Source: an uncultured Treponema sp.
GTDB lineage: Bacteria > Spirochaetota > Spirochaetia > Treponematales > Treponemataceae
NCBI GenBank assembly: GCA_937902125.1
Contig: CALDIB010000030.1
Location: forward strand, 1 to 64,000
Length of the DNA stretch: 64,000 bases
Reading direction: 5' to 3'
Below, one piece after another: positions 17,762-26,867 of the stretch; within the stretch, counting starts at the first letter, position 1, and every line of letters begins with the position of its first letter. The notes under the pieces were generated by a model that was not told the origin of the DNA, did not search any database, and saw only the letters and a list, made by a program, of their open reading frames with translations. The position numbers were made by a program, and so were the translations under genes.

Positions 17762-19446
17762 AGATGACAGACATTGAAATCGCGCAGGCGAACAAGATGG
17801 AGCCAATCGCGGACATCGCGAAAAAAATTGGCATAGACGAAAGCGGCCTTGACCTTTACGGCTCTTTTAAGGCCAAAATCAGCCTAAAAAAATTGCGGGA
17901 ATTGCAGGCTAAAGCCGCCGACCCTGCCAAGCGGGGAAAATTGATTTTGGTCACTGCCATCACTCCCACTCCCGCCGGCGAAGGAAAGTCAACGGTTTCC
18001 GTAGGCTTGGGGGACGGACTTCGCAAAATTGGAAAGAAGGCTGTAATCGCTTTAAGGGAGCCTTCCCTTGGCCCCTGCTTTGGAGTCAAGGGCGGAGCCT
18101 GCGGCGGCGGCTACGCGCAAGTCGTTCCGATGGAAGACATCAACTTGCACTTTACCGGCGACATTCACGCGATAAGCATCGCTAACAACTTGATCGCCGC
18201 CTTGATCGACAACCACATCCAGCAGGGAAACGAATTGCAGCTTGACCCCCGTTCCATTACTTGGAAGCGCTGCGTTGACCTTAACGACCGCCAGTTGAGG
18301 AACATTGTGGACGGCTTGGGAAAGCGGGTGGACGGAACTCCCAGGGAAGACCATTTTCAAATTACCGTCGCGTCTGAAATTATGGCCATTGTCTGCCTTT
18401 CAAAAAGCATTTCTGAACTTAAGGAAAGAATCGCCAACATCACTATCGGACAAACCTACGGCAAGCGGCCTGTAAAATTTGGCGAGCTTAAATGCCAGGG
18501 CGCCGTGGCCTCTCTTTTAAAAGACGCCATTCGTCCCAACTTGGTTCAAACCTTGGAAAAGACTCCGGCCTTCATTCACGGCGGCCCCTTTGCCAACATC
18601 GCGCACGGCTGCAATTCCGTCAACGCCACCCTTTGCGCGCTTGCCTCCGCCGACTATGTGGTGACGGAAGCGGGCTTTGCCGCCGACTTGGGCGCCGAAA
18701 AATTTATGGACATCAAGTGCCGCGCCGCGGGAATCTCTCCCGACGCCATAGTGATCGTGGCCACCGTCCGCGCCCTTAAGATGCACGGCGGCGTTGACAA
18801 AAAAGACCTTAAGGCTCCCAATGTGGAGGCCTTGAAAAAAGGCTTTGAAAATTTAAAGATTCACTTGGAGAATGTGGCCAAGTTTGGCGTTCCCGCTGTT
18901 GTGGCCGTGAACAAGTTCGTCACCGACACTGACGAGGAAATAGCCGCCTTGCAAGAACTTTGCAAGGCCAACGGCTCCACAGCCATTTTGTGCGAGGCTT
19001 GGGAAAAAGGAGGCGAGGGCGCTTCCAGTTTGGCCGAGGCGGTTGTGGAAACGATTGAAAATAAAAAGGCCGGCTTTCATTTCTTGTATGAAAGCGATTT
19101 GCCGCTTGCCGAAAAAATCAAAAAGCTGGGCCACGAGATTTACCGCGCCAAGCATGTTGAATTTGAAGGAACAAGCTTAAAAAAGTTGAAGGAATTTGAG
19201 GAGGCCGGCTTTGGAAACTTTCCTATTTGCGTGGCCAAGACTCAAAATTCAATCAGCCACGATCCCAAGATGATTGGCGCTCCCAGGGATTATGTTTTCC
19301 CGATACGGGATGTCCAGTTGTACAGCGGAGCGGGCTTTGTGGTTGCCTTGGCCGGCGACATTATGACAATGCCCGGCCTGCCCAAGGCTCCCGCCGCGCT
19401 TAACATCGACATCGACGACGACGGAAAGATAACGGGGCTTTTTTAA
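17758..19446 (+). CDS. fhs: Formate-tetrahydrofolate ligase
   Basis: A 562-residue ATP-dependent enzyme making 10-formyl-tetrahydrofolate, feeding purine synthesis and one-carbon metabolism. The P-loop [11 protein letters not shown] is at about 69-79, and [27 protein letters not shown] and [11 protein letters not shown] are all family motifs. The ATG at 17758 overlaps the rsuA stop. GGAG at 17752-17755 is better spaced for a second in-frame ATG at 17764 (MTDIEIAQ), so the first two residues may not be made. Third gene of the citrate synthase unit. Confidence 0.95.
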   Translation: MKMTDIEIAQANKMEPIADIAKKIGIDESGLDLYGSFKAKISLKKLRELQAKAADPAKRGKLILVTAITPTPAGEGKSTVSVGLGDGLRKIGKKAVIALREPSLGPCFGVKGGACGGGYAQVVPMEDINLHFTGDIHAISIANNLIAALIDNHIQQGNELQLDPRSITWKRCVDLNDRQLRNIVDGLGKRVDGTPREDHFQITVASEIMAIVCLSKSISELKERIANITIGQTYGKRPVKFGELKCQGAVASLLKDAIRPNLVQTLEKTPAFIHGGPFANIAHGCNSVNATLCALASADYVVTEAGFAADLGAEKFMDIKCRAAGISPDAIVIVATVRALKMHGGVDKKDLKAPNVEALKKGFENLKIHLENVAKFGVPAVVAVNKFVTDTDEEIAALQELCKANGSTAILCEAWEKGGEGASSLAEAVVETIENKKAGFHFLYESDLPLAEKIKKLGHEIYRAKHVEFEGTSLKKLKEFEEAGFGNFPICVAKTQNSISHDPKMIGAPRDYVFPIRDVQLYSGAGFVVALAGDIMTMPGLPKAPAALNIDIDDDGKITGLF

Positions 19447-19458
19447 TCGCGGCCAAAA

Positions 19459-19484
19459 GGCAAAGAGACTTGGCAAAGAGACTT
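19459..19484. repeat. Tandem 13-bp duplication
   Basis: GGCAAAGAGACTT occurs twice back to back between fhs and the fba promoter. Too short to assign a role. Confidence 0.7.
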
Positions 19485-19488
19485 GGTA

Positions 19489-19517
19489 TTGAATAAATGT
19501 CGCTTTTTTTCTATAAT
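19489..19517 (+). promoter_or_regulatory. fba promoter
   Basis: TTGAAT (19489-19494), a 17-bp spacer and a consensus TATAAT (19512-19517). The predicted start near 19524 leaves a leader of about 22 bases with AAGGAG. Confidence 0.8.
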
Positions 19518-19545
19518 GGGCGCATCGACCTTATAAGGAGTTGTT

Positions 19546-20547
19546 ATGGTTAGTTACAAAGAGCTTGGCCTCGTGAACACAAAGCACATGTTCGAGATGG
19601 CTATGAAAGGCGGATACGCTATTCCCGCGTATAACTTCAATAATATGGAACAAATGCAGGCCATCATTCAGGCTTGCGTTGAAACAAAGTCTCCCGTAAT
19701 CTTGCAGGTTTCAAAGGGAGCGCGCGCCTACGCCGACAAATACATTTTGCGCCACATGGCCGCCGGAGCCGTTGAATACGCCCGGGAATTGGGCTGCGAG
19801 ATTCCAATCGTTCTCCACCTTGACCACGGCCCCAATTTTGAGGTTTGCAAGGACTGCATCGACTCGGGATTTTCTTCCGTAATGATTGACGGCTCAGCCC
19901 TTCCCTACGAAGAGAATGTCAAGCTTACAAAGCAGGTTTGCGACTATGCCCACAGCCAAAAGGACTATGTGACTGTAGAAGGCGAGCTTGGAGTTTTGGC
20001 CGGCGTTGAGGACGACGTTGTGGCCGCCGAAAGCCACTACACAAAGCCTGAAGAAGTTGAAGACTTTGTAAAGAAGACTGGCGTTGACTCTTTGGCCATT
20101 TCCATCGGAACAAGCCACGGCCGCTGCAAATTCACTCCCGAGCAGTGCACCCTTAAAGACGGAGTTTTGATTCCCCCGCCGTTGGCCTTTGACGTTCTTG
20201 AAGGCGTCGCCCAGAAAATCCCCGGATTCCCCATCGTATTGCACGGATCTTCTTCAGTTCCCGTAAAATATGTTCAGGAAATCGAAAAATATGGCGGAAA
20301 AATCCCTAACTCTGTTGGAATCCCCGAAGAGCAGCTTCGCAAGGCCGCCAAAATGGCCGTTTGCAAAATCAACGTTGACTCTGACGGACGCTTGGCCATG
20401 ACAGCCGCCATTCGCCGCGTTCTTTCCGAAAAGCCCGACACGTTTGACCCCCGCCTTTACCTTGGCCCGGCCCGCGACGAGCTTAAAGAAATGTACAAGG
20501 ACAAGAACATCAACGTCTTTGGCTCCAACGGCCACGCTATGGACTAA
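19546..20547 (+). CDS. fba: Class II fructose-bisphosphate aldolase
   Basis: A 333-residue zinc-dependent aldolase of glycolysis and gluconeogenesis. The zinc and catalytic motif LHLDHGPNFEVCKDCIDSGFSS (read in part) and the active-site VTVEGELGVLAG are present, with the later histidines in SHGRCKF and VLHGSSSVP. The long form (over 300 residues) is common in anaerobes and in T. pallidum. AAGGAG six bases before the ATG. It has its own promoter and terminator. Confidence 0.95.
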   Translation: MVSYKELGLVNTKHMFEMAMKGGYAIPAYNFNNMEQMQAIIQACVETKSPVILQVSKGARAYADKYILRHMAAGAVEYARELGCEIPIVLHLDHGPNFEVCKDCIDSGFSSVMIDGSALPYEENVKLTKQVCDYAHSQKDYVTVEGELGVLAGVEDDVVAAESHYTKPEEVEDFVKKTGVDSLAISIGTSHGRCKFTPEQCTLKDGVLIPPPLAFDVLEGVAQKIPGFPIVLHGSSSVPVKYVQEIEKYGGKIPNSVGIPEEQLRKAAKMAVCKINVDSDGRLAMTAAIRRVLSEKPDTFDPRLYLGPARDELKEMYKDKNINVFGSNGHAMD

Positions 20548-20572
20548 TCGCCGCTTCAAAGGTTAGCCAAAA

Positions 20573-20602
20573 GCCGCCCCTCAAAAAGGGCGGTTTTTTT
20601 TT
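20573..20602 (+). terminator. Intrinsic terminator after fba
   Basis: GCCGCCC (20573-20579) pairs with GGGCGG(T) (20588-20594), followed by a run of nine T. Confidence 0.9.
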
Positions 20603-20621
20603 GTCCTTCCAAGCCTGTCCA

Positions 20622-20676
20622 AAGAGCGGGGTGGTTGGCGAAATCCGCTCGAAAAAAAAATCGTGCCCACGCTCTT
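20622..20676. repeat. Inverted repeat overlapping the upstream TPR-gene promoter
   Basis: AAGAGCG (20622-20628) is complementary to CGCTCTT (20670-20676), whose last bases enter the TTGACA -35 box. ATCCGCTCGAAA (20643-20654) inside the loop recurs within the trpF insertion at 12756-12767. Confidence 0.45.
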
Positions 20677-20702
20677 GACAAAACCGCGGAAATTCATATT
20701 AT
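20675..20702 (+). promoter_or_regulatory. Upstream promoter of the TPR-greA unit
   Basis: TTGACA (20675-20680), a 16-bp spacer and TATTAT (20697-20702). A second promoter lies just downstream. Confidence 0.5.
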
Positions 20703-20740
20703 ATTCTGTTTTAAAATCACAAAAAAATCGCTGCTTTTTA

Positions 20741-20768
20741 TTGACTAAAGTTTGACAATCGTTATAAT
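20741..20768 (+). promoter_or_regulatory. Proximal promoter of the TPR-greA unit (near-leaderless)
   Basis: TTGACT (20741-20746), a 16-bp spacer and TATAAT (20763-20768). The ATG is at 20781, so the leader would be about six bases with no Shine-Dalgarno. Confidence 0.65.
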
Positions 20769-20780
20769 GAAATTTACGCT

Positions 20781-21701
20781 ATGTCAGACGAAATTTTGCA
20801 GGCATACAGTTTGATGAGGAGCGGAAATCCGGCGGAGGCCAAGGCCTTGCTGAACGGAGCGCTTGTTTACGAACTGGAAAACCAAGAGATTCTCTTTGCT
20901 ATAGATTGCTGCAACTTTTGGATTGACGTGGTGGCGCGCTCCAAGACTATGGACAACGCTTTTGAGCGCGGCGAAAATTACTGCAACGAATGGAAAAACT
21001 TTTTGCGCTTTTTGCGGCGCGAAAAGAAAACCTTTGACAGAACTCTTTTTGCCGTAAAGACCGGAGTTTTTTCTTTGGCCTTGGCCTGCTACAACCAGTT
21101 GGCCGGCGAAAAAGACCCCGCTCAAAAAGCGGAGGTTTTGCGAAAGACCGGCCTTTGCTACAAAAAGCTTGGCTCCTACGAAACGGCCCGCAACTGTCTT
21201 GCGGAGGCCAATTCCGTAAAGCCTGACACCGCCGCCATTATAGCCGAGATGGCGGACTGCTACGCCTTGTGCGCGGAAGAGCGGCAGGCTAAGGTTTTGT
21301 TCAGGGAAGCCTTTTATGTTGACCCGCAAAAGATTGACCCGGCCTTTTTGGATTCCGAGTTGATTCAGTGCCTTATAAGAAACGTGCAGGACAAGGGTTT
21401 TTCAGGCGCGGCTTTGATGGAATGGATTCCTGTTTACGGCCAGCTTTACGGCGTTTTTACTGTAAAACGCAAGCTTAGGCCCACCGAGATAGCAAGGCTC
21501 AAGCAGGAAATTTACGCAAAGGAAACGGAAATAAAGGATCCGTCGTGCCAGGCGGAGTTTTTGACTCCCCGATTGATAAACCTTTATTTTTGGCTGATTG
21601 ACCACTATGTTTCGGCCAACGAGGATGTCAGCAAGATTAACGACATTATGACAAGAATAAAAATTCTTGACACGGATATATACGAACTTTATGTCAAATG
21701 A
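20781..21701 (+). CDS. TPR protein of unknown function, upstream of the GreA-like factor
   Basis: A 306-residue soluble helical protein with no signal peptide. TPR-like pairs are clearest at about 115-185 (AEVLRKTGLCYKKLGSYETARNCL and AEMADCYALCAEERQAKVLF). The C-terminal third (LRPTEIARLKQEIYAKETEIKD...) is helical and unassigned. It ends 15 bases before the greA-like gene and shares its promoters. I recall the same pairing of a hypothetical TPR gene with greA in T. pallidum, which suggests a joint role, but no function is known to me. Confidence 0.7.
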   Translation: MSDEILQAYSLMRSGNPAEAKALLNGALVYELENQEILFAIDCCNFWIDVVARSKTMDNAFERGENYCNEWKNFLRFLRREKKTFDRTLFAVKTGVFSLALACYNQLAGEKDPAQKAEVLRKTGLCYKKLGSYETARNCLAEANSVKPDTAAIIAEMADCYALCAEERQAKVLFREAFYVDPQKIDPAFLDSELIQCLIRNVQDKGFSGAALMEWIPVYGQLYGVFTVKRKLRPTEIARLKQEIYAKETEIKDPSCQAEFLTPRLINLYFWLIDHYVSANEDVSKINDIMTRIKILDTDIYELYVK

Positions 21702-21716
21702 CGATAGGAGAAGCAA

Positions 21717-24413
21717 ATGTCTGAAGAATTGGTAAAGAAGGTTCAAGAGCAGCTTAAGGAAGAGTCATGGACTCGCGCCGCGATTAGCAATGTAACCCAA
21801 AACAGCATTGAAGAACTTGAAAAAATTGTGGCCCAAGCCGTTCAAGAAAACGCCGTGAGCGAAATTCGCGAGGTTTGCGACGAGCATTTGACTCACTCAA
21901 AGGACAGCATCACGGCCTTGTATGTTTCAGGAATGCTGGCTCTCAGACAGGGCGCTCTCGACAATTCAGCCTTGGTCTCTCTTGTTGACATTTTTAACAA
22001 GAACAAAAAAGAGCCGATTGTGGTTTACATTTGCAAGAGCGTTTTGGCTTCCGACGAAAACAACAAGTTTGCCTTGCGCGCCTTGGCCGAGCGCTACCGC
22101 GAAGACAAGAACGAGGAAATGTGGGATCTTTACGAAAAAATTGTAAAGATTGACTTTGAGGAAGCTGACATGGCCAAGGCTTTGGCCGAACGTTGTGAGG
22201 AGAAGGGCGACGCGGACAACGCCATCAGTTTTTACAAAAAGGCCCTCCACCGTTTTGTCGCCCTCAAGAACATTTCGGCGGTAAAAGAAGTTTGGTCAAA
22301 ATTGGTGTCGATGATTCCTCAAGAAATAGACTTCTTCCTTTCTGTTCAGAGAAAAGTCGCCAAGTCCATCAGTGAGGACAAGTCGGCCCTTTTGATGCAA
22401 GAGCTTTACGGCTGGTATAAGGACAACCAAAAGTGGGAGACCGCCATCAGCATCCTTAAATTGATTTTGCAAATCGACCAAAAAGACTCTTGGGCCCGCC
22501 GCGAAATCGTTGAATGCTACAAGGGCTTGTATGCCGGCCGCTCCAACCTTGACGAATACATCGCCTCAAGCGACTTGACTCAGAATTTCCGCAACGTGTT
22601 TGAGGCCATCAACGATTTTGAAAAGCACATCGCTTTTGACGTAAAGAGTTTTGTTTTCCACCGGGCTTGGGGCGTTGGAAAAATCGTGAAGTCAAAGGAC
22701 GACAACCTTACAATCAATTTTGGCAAAAAGAACGGCGTTCACGAAATGTCCCTCAAAATGGCCGTCAACGCCTTGACCCCCCTTAAAAAGGACCACATTT
22801 GGGTTCTTAAGGCCACAAAAACTCGCGAGGAGCTTGTCAAAATGGTCAAGGAAGACAAGGTGGGAACGTTAAAGACTATTATCAAAAGTTTTGGAAATTC
22901 CTGCGACTTTAAGCGGGTCAAGGCTGAATTGGTTCCTTCCATTTTGGAAGCCAAGGAATGGACAAGCTGGAACAACGCGGCCAAAAAGATTTTGGAAAGC
23001 GACTCAACCTTTGGCGTGAACCCCAACGACATCAGCCAGTATGTTGTCCGGGACCACGAAATTTCAAGCGAAGAAAAATATTCCAACGAGTTCAAGGCTC
23101 AAAAGCTTTTCTTTGCCCGCATCGACATCATCATGAAGTTTGTCAGCGACGACTCCACGGACAAGGACAGCGACTTGTTCAGCGACATGTACCAGTATTT
23201 TACCGGCTTCCTCAAGACAATCACCCGCGCCACAACGCAAGTTGTCGCCGCCTATTTGACCGTTCAGAGAATTGGCCGCCTTATTCCCGCCCGCGCCTTT
23301 CCGTGCAAATACACGTTCGCGCAGATTTACGGCGACTTGGACAAGCCGCGCCAGACTTACGAAGAACTTAAGGACACAAAGAACACTTCCCTTAGAGCCG
23401 ATTTCTTGGCCGCCATCAAGCTTTTGCCGGAATGGCAGGACGAATACTTAAAGCTTTTCCCCACCGTTCTTAAAAAGGAAATGCTTTCTGAGGTTGCGGG
23501 CGCCGGCGGCTCTGAAAAGCTCAAGGCCTTTGCCTCGGCGTGTTTTGAGGACTACAAGGATTATCGCGCGGCGCTCTTGTTCCTATTTGAAAATTGCCAG
23601 AACGACGATTGGTATAAGGAAAGCGGAGTTTCTTACGAAAAGCAGCTTATCGCCTTGCTTAATGTGATTGAGCTTTGCTTCCGCGAAATCAACAGCCACG
23701 TGAACACGACTGAGAACAAAAAAATTGAAAAGCAGGCCGAAACCCTCTTGTTTAAAAACGACACTTTGGCTTCATACATGTTCTCAAGCGGAGACGAAAA
23801 CACAGTCACAAAGATGTACACCCTTGTGGACGACATTCATGACTTGCCGCCGCAAATCAAGACAACTTTGCGCAACAAGATTTTGGAAAGATATCCCGAC
23901 TATAAATTCCGCGCCGCGGAAGAAAAGTCCTCTTCTCCAAAGGGAATGCTTGTCACTATGGCCAAACTGGAGGAAAAGCAGGCTTTGGCCGAGCGCATCC
24001 AAAAAGTGGACATTCCCGCCAACGCCAAAGAAATTGGCGAAGCGCGCGCCCAAGGCGACTTGAAGGAAAACGCCGAATACAAGGCCGCAAAGGAACAGCA
24101 GCATTACCTCAATGTAACTCTTGCCAAGTTGCAGGAAGAACTTGGCCGCGCCGTTGTGTTTGACCCCACAACCGCTTCTACCGCCGTGGTTTCTTTTGGC
24201 ACAAGAGTCACGCTCTTGAACAAGGACACAAACCAAAACGAAACTTACACGATTATGGGACCTTGGGAATCAGACCCGGACAAGGGAATCATTTCGTATA
24301 TGTCTCCAAGAGGAAACGCCTTGTTGGACAAAAAGGCCGACGAGGAATTTTCGTTCAAGATCAACGAAACTCAATACAACTACAAAGTTGTTAAAATCGA
24401 AATAGCGAAGTAA
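21717..24413 (+). CDS. greA: GreA-type transcription elongation factor with ~740-residue N-terminal extension
   Basis: An 898-residue protein, far longer than canonical GreA (about 158). The last 158 residues match GreA: a coiled-coil with the acidic tip GDLKENAEY (780-788), whose Asp and Glu help the polymerase active site cleave backtracked RNA, then the globular domain from about 820 (VSFGTRVTLLN, YTIMGPWESDPDKGIISYMSP). The first 740 residues are largely alpha-helical and TPR-like (ALAERYREDKNEEMWDLYEKI, ALAERCEEKGDADNAISFYKKAL). A smaller domain near 310-350 (FHRAWGVGKIVKSKDDNLTINF) looks like a beta-rich CarD/Tudor-like module. The Shine-Dalgarno AGGAG fixes the start. Confidence 0.88.
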   Translation: MSEELVKKVQEQLKEESWTRAAISNVTQNSIEELEKIVAQAVQENAVSEIREVCDEHLTHSKDSITALYVSGMLALRQGALDNSALVSLVDIFNKNKKEPIVVYICKSVLASDENNKFALRALAERYREDKNEEMWDLYEKIVKIDFEEADMAKALAERCEEKGDADNAISFYKKALHRFVALKNISAVKEVWSKLVSMIPQEIDFFLSVQRKVAKSISEDKSALLMQELYGWYKDNQKWETAISILKLILQIDQKDSWARREIVECYKGLYAGRSNLDEYIASSDLTQNFRNVFEAINDFEKHIAFDVKSFVFHRAWGVGKIVKSKDDNLTINFGKKNGVHEMSLKMAVNALTPLKKDHIWVLKATKTREELVKMVKEDKVGTLKTIIKSFGNSCDFKRVKAELVPSILEAKEWTSWNNAAKKILESDSTFGVNPNDISQYVVRDHEISSEEKYSNEFKAQKLFFARIDIIMKFVSDDSTDKDSDLFSDMYQYFTGFLKTITRATTQVVAAYLTVQRIGRLIPARAFPCKYTFAQIYGDLDKPRQTYEELKDTKNTSLRADFLAAIKLLPEWQDEYLKLFPTVLKKEMLSEVAGAGGSEKLKAFASACFEDYKDYRAALLFLFENCQNDDWYKESGVSYEKQLIALLNVIELCFREINSHVNTTENKKIEKQAETLLFKNDTLASYMFSSGDENTVTKMYTLVDDIHDLPPQIKTTLRNKILERYPDYKFRAAEEKSSSPKGMLVTMAKLEEKQALAERIQKVDIPANAKEIGEARAQGDLKENAEYKAAKEQQHYLNVTLAKLQEELGRAVVFDPTTASTAVVSFGTRVTLLNKDTNQNETYTIMGPWESDPDKGIISYMSPRGNALLDKKADEEFSFKINETQYNYKVVKIEIAK

Positions 24414-24417
24414 GACT

Positions 24418-24672
24418 ATGGAAGACGCGGAAAGGCAAAAATTGGAGTCTCAAAAAAAAGGCTTGGAGTCCAACCGCTATTTGTGCGGCGCCCTCTGCGT
24501 CTTCCTTGTTTATGTCACGTTCAAGGACTTTAAGGCCAATCCAGGAAGCCCGCTCTTTTACGCCGTCATGGCGCTTTTGTTTTTGGCGGCGGCGGGATTG
24601 GCGCTCCGCGACACGATTTTAATCGGAAAAATAAAAAAGAAATTGCTGGCGGCGGAGAGCGACCTTGGCTGA
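24418..24672 (+). CDS. Small two-helix membrane protein
   Basis: 84 residues: a charged N-terminus, two hydrophobic segments (about 22-38 and 47-66) and a basic tail. It starts four bases after the greA-like gene and overlaps the next gene by eight bases, so it is almost certainly co-transcribed with both. No family recognised. Confidence 0.6.
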   Translation: MEDAERQKLESQKKGLESNRYLCGALCVFLVYVTFKDFKANPGSPLFYAVMALLFLAAAGLALRDTILIGKIKKKLLAAESDLG

Positions 24673-25621
24673 AATTCAATGCCAAAATTTCACGCTGCGG
24701 AAATTGTCCGAAGGCCTTTTTGTTTTTTTGGGGCCAACCAACACGGGTGTGGCCGCTCAAAAACTTTCCTCAGGCTTGACCGAAATTTATTTGATTGACA
24801 CAGGCGAGGACGCGGATTTTGCAAAAAAAATCTATCAGGCCTGCCAAACTGCTTTTGGACAGATAAAAGTCAAGGCCGTGATTTGCACCCACGCGCACGC
24901 CGACCACATTGGCGGAAACGCTTGGATAAAAGAAAAAACTGGATGCGAGATTTGGGCCAGCAAGGCCGAAAAATCCTGCGCCGAAACGCCGCAACTGCAA
25001 GCGCAGTCGTTTTACGGCGCCTTTCCATTGCCTGAAATCGACATACCATACTTTCACGCGCCGGAATGCAATGTGGACAAGGTTATTTTTGGCGGACAAA
25101 AAATCAGCCTTGGACAAATTGACTTGGAGTTTGTTCCGCTTCCGGGGCATAGTTTTGACATGCTGGGCGTTTTGGCTTCAGGACCTGACAAAAAAAAGGC
25201 TTTTTTTGCCGGCGACGGAATCTTTGGCCGTTCGATGCTTAAACGCTTTTGGACTCCCTTTATAGTTGACGTCCGATCTTTTAAAAGCTCCATAGAGCGG
25301 ATTGGAAAAGTTGCCGCGGATTATTTTGTTCCAAGCCACGGCGGACTTTACGATCAAATATCGGAACTTGCGGAGTTGAACCTTATTTCGACCATATCAA
25401 ACGAAAGATTGATAGAAGAAATCATTCAAGAGCCAAAAACGCAAGAGGAGCTTTTAAAGGCTTTTGCGGACGCGAGCGAAATAAAACTTCGTTTGAGCCA
25501 GTTTATGCTTATTGGAAGCACCTTGCGCTCTTATTTGACGTATTTGCATGTTGAGGGCAGGGCGCGTTATTTTTTTGAGGATAACAAAATGCTTTGGCAA
25601 GCGGTAAAAAGGCGCGGCTAG
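24665..25621 (+). CDS. Metallo-beta-lactamase-fold hydrolase
   Basis: A 318-residue cytosolic hydrolase. The zinc motif HAHADH is at about 77-82 (ICTHAHADHIGGNAW), followed by LPGHSFDMLGV and the aspartate/histidine positions FFAGDGIFG and VPSHGG. The C-terminal quarter contains a helical segment resembling the winged helix of MBL proteins that regulate or process nucleotides (EEIIQEPKTQEELLKAFAD). The TTG start at 24665 overlaps the upstream gene and has GGAG seven bases before it. The substrate cannot be inferred. Converges on deoC. Confidence 0.75.
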   Translation: MAEIQCQNFTLRKLSEGLFVFLGPTNTGVAAQKLSSGLTEIYLIDTGEDADFAKKIYQACQTAFGQIKVKAVICTHAHADHIGGNAWIKEKTGCEIWASKAEKSCAETPQLQAQSFYGAFPLPEIDIPYFHAPECNVDKVIFGGQKISLGQIDLEFVPLPGHSFDMLGVLASGPDKKKAFFAGDGIFGRSMLKRFWTPFIVDVRSFKSSIERIGKVAADYFVPSHGGLYDQISELAELNLISTISNERLIEEIIQEPKTQEELLKAFADASEIKLRLSQFMLIGSTLRSYLTYLHVEGRARYFFEDNKMLWQAVKRRG

Positions 25622-25638
25622 ACCGCGGCCTGCCTTGC

Positions 25639-26352
25639 TTAGCCTTCCCAACCTTCCACGATTGCGACGCCGGCGGAACAGCCCAAGCGGTTGGCGCCGG
25701 CGGCTATCAGGGCCGCGGCGCTCTTGGCGTCTCGAATGCCCCCGCTGGCCTTTACCCCCATTTCGCTTCCAACGGCTTTTCGCATAAGCTGAACGTGACG
25801 GACGCAGGCGCCGTTTGGCAAAGGCTTTCCGTCTTTGTCTTTGGGCGTTCCAAAGCCGGTGGAAGTTTTCACAAAGTCGGCGCCGGCTTTTTTTGCGGCC
25901 AAGGAAGCGGCCTCAATTTCTTGGTCTGACAAATAGCAAGTTTCCAAAATGACTTTCACAAGAACGCTTTTGGCCAGGTTTTTTCCCGCTTCCTTTGAGG
26001 CTTTGACAACCGCCTGAATGTCGCCTTGAACTGCGTCAAAATCGTTGTCTTTGGCGGCGCCGATGTTTATCACCATGTCAATTTCGTCAGCCCCGTCAGC
26101 CACGGCTTGGCTTGCGGCAAAGGCTTTGACGGCGCTTGTTTCCGCGCCCAAAGGAAATCCGATTACAGCGCAAACGGCGACGCTTGTTCCGGCCAATTCG
26201 GAAGCGGCGGCTTTTACCCAACAAGGGTTCACGCAAACAGAGGCGAAGGAATGTTTTTTGGCTTCCCCGCAAAACTTTTTTATCTGGGCCCTGGTGGCTG
26301 TGGCGGCCAAAAGGGTGTGGTCTATCATTTTTGCGACTTCTTCTCTTGTCAT
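25639..26352 (-). CDS. deoC: Deoxyribose-phosphate aldolase
   Basis: A 237-residue class I aldolase splitting 2-deoxyribose 5-phosphate into glyceraldehyde 3-phosphate and acetaldehyde in nucleoside catabolism. Motifs: DEIDMVINIGA (Asp), VLVKVILETCYL (Schiff-base Lys) and FVKTSTGFG (second Lys). The reading frame stays open 87 codons further upstream, but homology begins at MTREEVAKMIDHTLL, so the ATG at 26352 is used. No Shine-Dalgarno precedes it; a -10 box lies exactly six bases upstream, suggesting a leaderless mRNA. Confidence 0.94.
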   Translation of the reverse strand: MTREEVAKMIDHTLLAATATRAQIKKFCGEAKKHSFASVCVNPCWVKAAASELAGTSVAVCAVIGFPLGAETSAVKAFAASQAVADGADEIDMVINIGAAKDNDFDAVQGDIQAVVKASKEAGKNLAKSVLVKVILETCYLSDQEIEAASLAAKKAGADFVKTSTGFGTPKDKDGKPLPNGACVRHVQLMRKAVGSEMGVKASGGIRDAKSAAALIAAGANRLGCSAGVAIVEGWEG

Positions 26353-26358
26353 AAGGCC

Positions 26359-26387
26359 ATTGTATTGACTTTTTGACTTTTTTTCTA
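26359..26387 (-). promoter_or_regulatory. Putative deoC promoter (leaderless)
   Basis: On the minus strand TAGAAA (26387-26382), a 17-bp spacer, TACAAT (26364-26359), then six bases to the ATG. The same TAGAAA -35 at the same spacing precedes aroB. Confidence 0.5.
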
Positions 26388-26401
26388 GAGCAAAATAAAA
26401 C

Positions 26402-26429
26402 TTGACAAAATAAAAAATTATGTTATAAT
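26402..26429 (+). promoter_or_regulatory. Promoter of the 26465-29038 unit
   Basis: Consensus TTGACA (26402-26407) and TATAAT (26424-26429) with a 16-bp spacer, divergent from the deoC promoter. The predicted leader is about 29 bases. Confidence 0.75.
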
Positions 26430-26464
26430 AACGACGTTGAAGTAAAAAAAACATTGGAAAAGTT

Positions 26465-26824
26465 ATGGCCTTAAATTTTAAAGACGTTTTGGAAGAAAAA
26501 CAGATTCCTGACGGATTTATAAAAGTTGCTGACAAACCTATACAAGGTCTTTCGTCCGAACAAAAGGCAATTCTCAACAGGCGTGGGAACGTTTTTTTCA
26601 ACAACGGCGACATTGAGAGCGCTAGACGTATTTATTTGACAACCGGATATTCCGACGGGTTGATTCGGGTTGGCGATGAATACGCCAAAAAAAAGCAAAC
26701 GCTAAAGGCTCTAAAAATGTATAGGCTGGCTCACAACACCAGCAAGGTTGAGCCGATTTACGAAAAAATCGCCGCGACAATTGGAGGTCTATTAAAAGAC
26801 GATCAAAACAATGGCGAGCAGTAG
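26465..26824 (+). CDS. Small conserved-looking cytosolic protein, TPR neighbour
   Basis: 119 residues, no signal peptide, mostly helical. The centre (RRGNVFFNNGDIESARRIYLTTGYSDGLIRVGDEYAKKKQTLKAL, read in parts) resembles one and a half TPR units. It is followed 43 bases later by a larger TPR protein and then rlmN. Only a weak purine-rich ribosome site (TGGAAAAG) precedes it. Function unknown. Confidence 0.6.
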   Translation: MALNFKDVLEEKQIPDGFIKVADKPIQGLSSEQKAILNRRGNVFFNNGDIESARRIYLTTGYSDGLIRVGDEYAKKKQTLKALKMYRLAHNTSKVEPIYEKIAATIGGLLKDDQNNGEQ

Positions 26825-26867
26825 CCAAAAGCCTTGGGCGTTGGAGCTGTTCCACAGGAGTTAAAAA

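Noticed and set aside
26353..26613. Longer N-terminus for deoC
   Set aside because: The frame is open but the added residues are translated promoter DNA with no homology, and they would cover the divergent promoter at 26402-26429.
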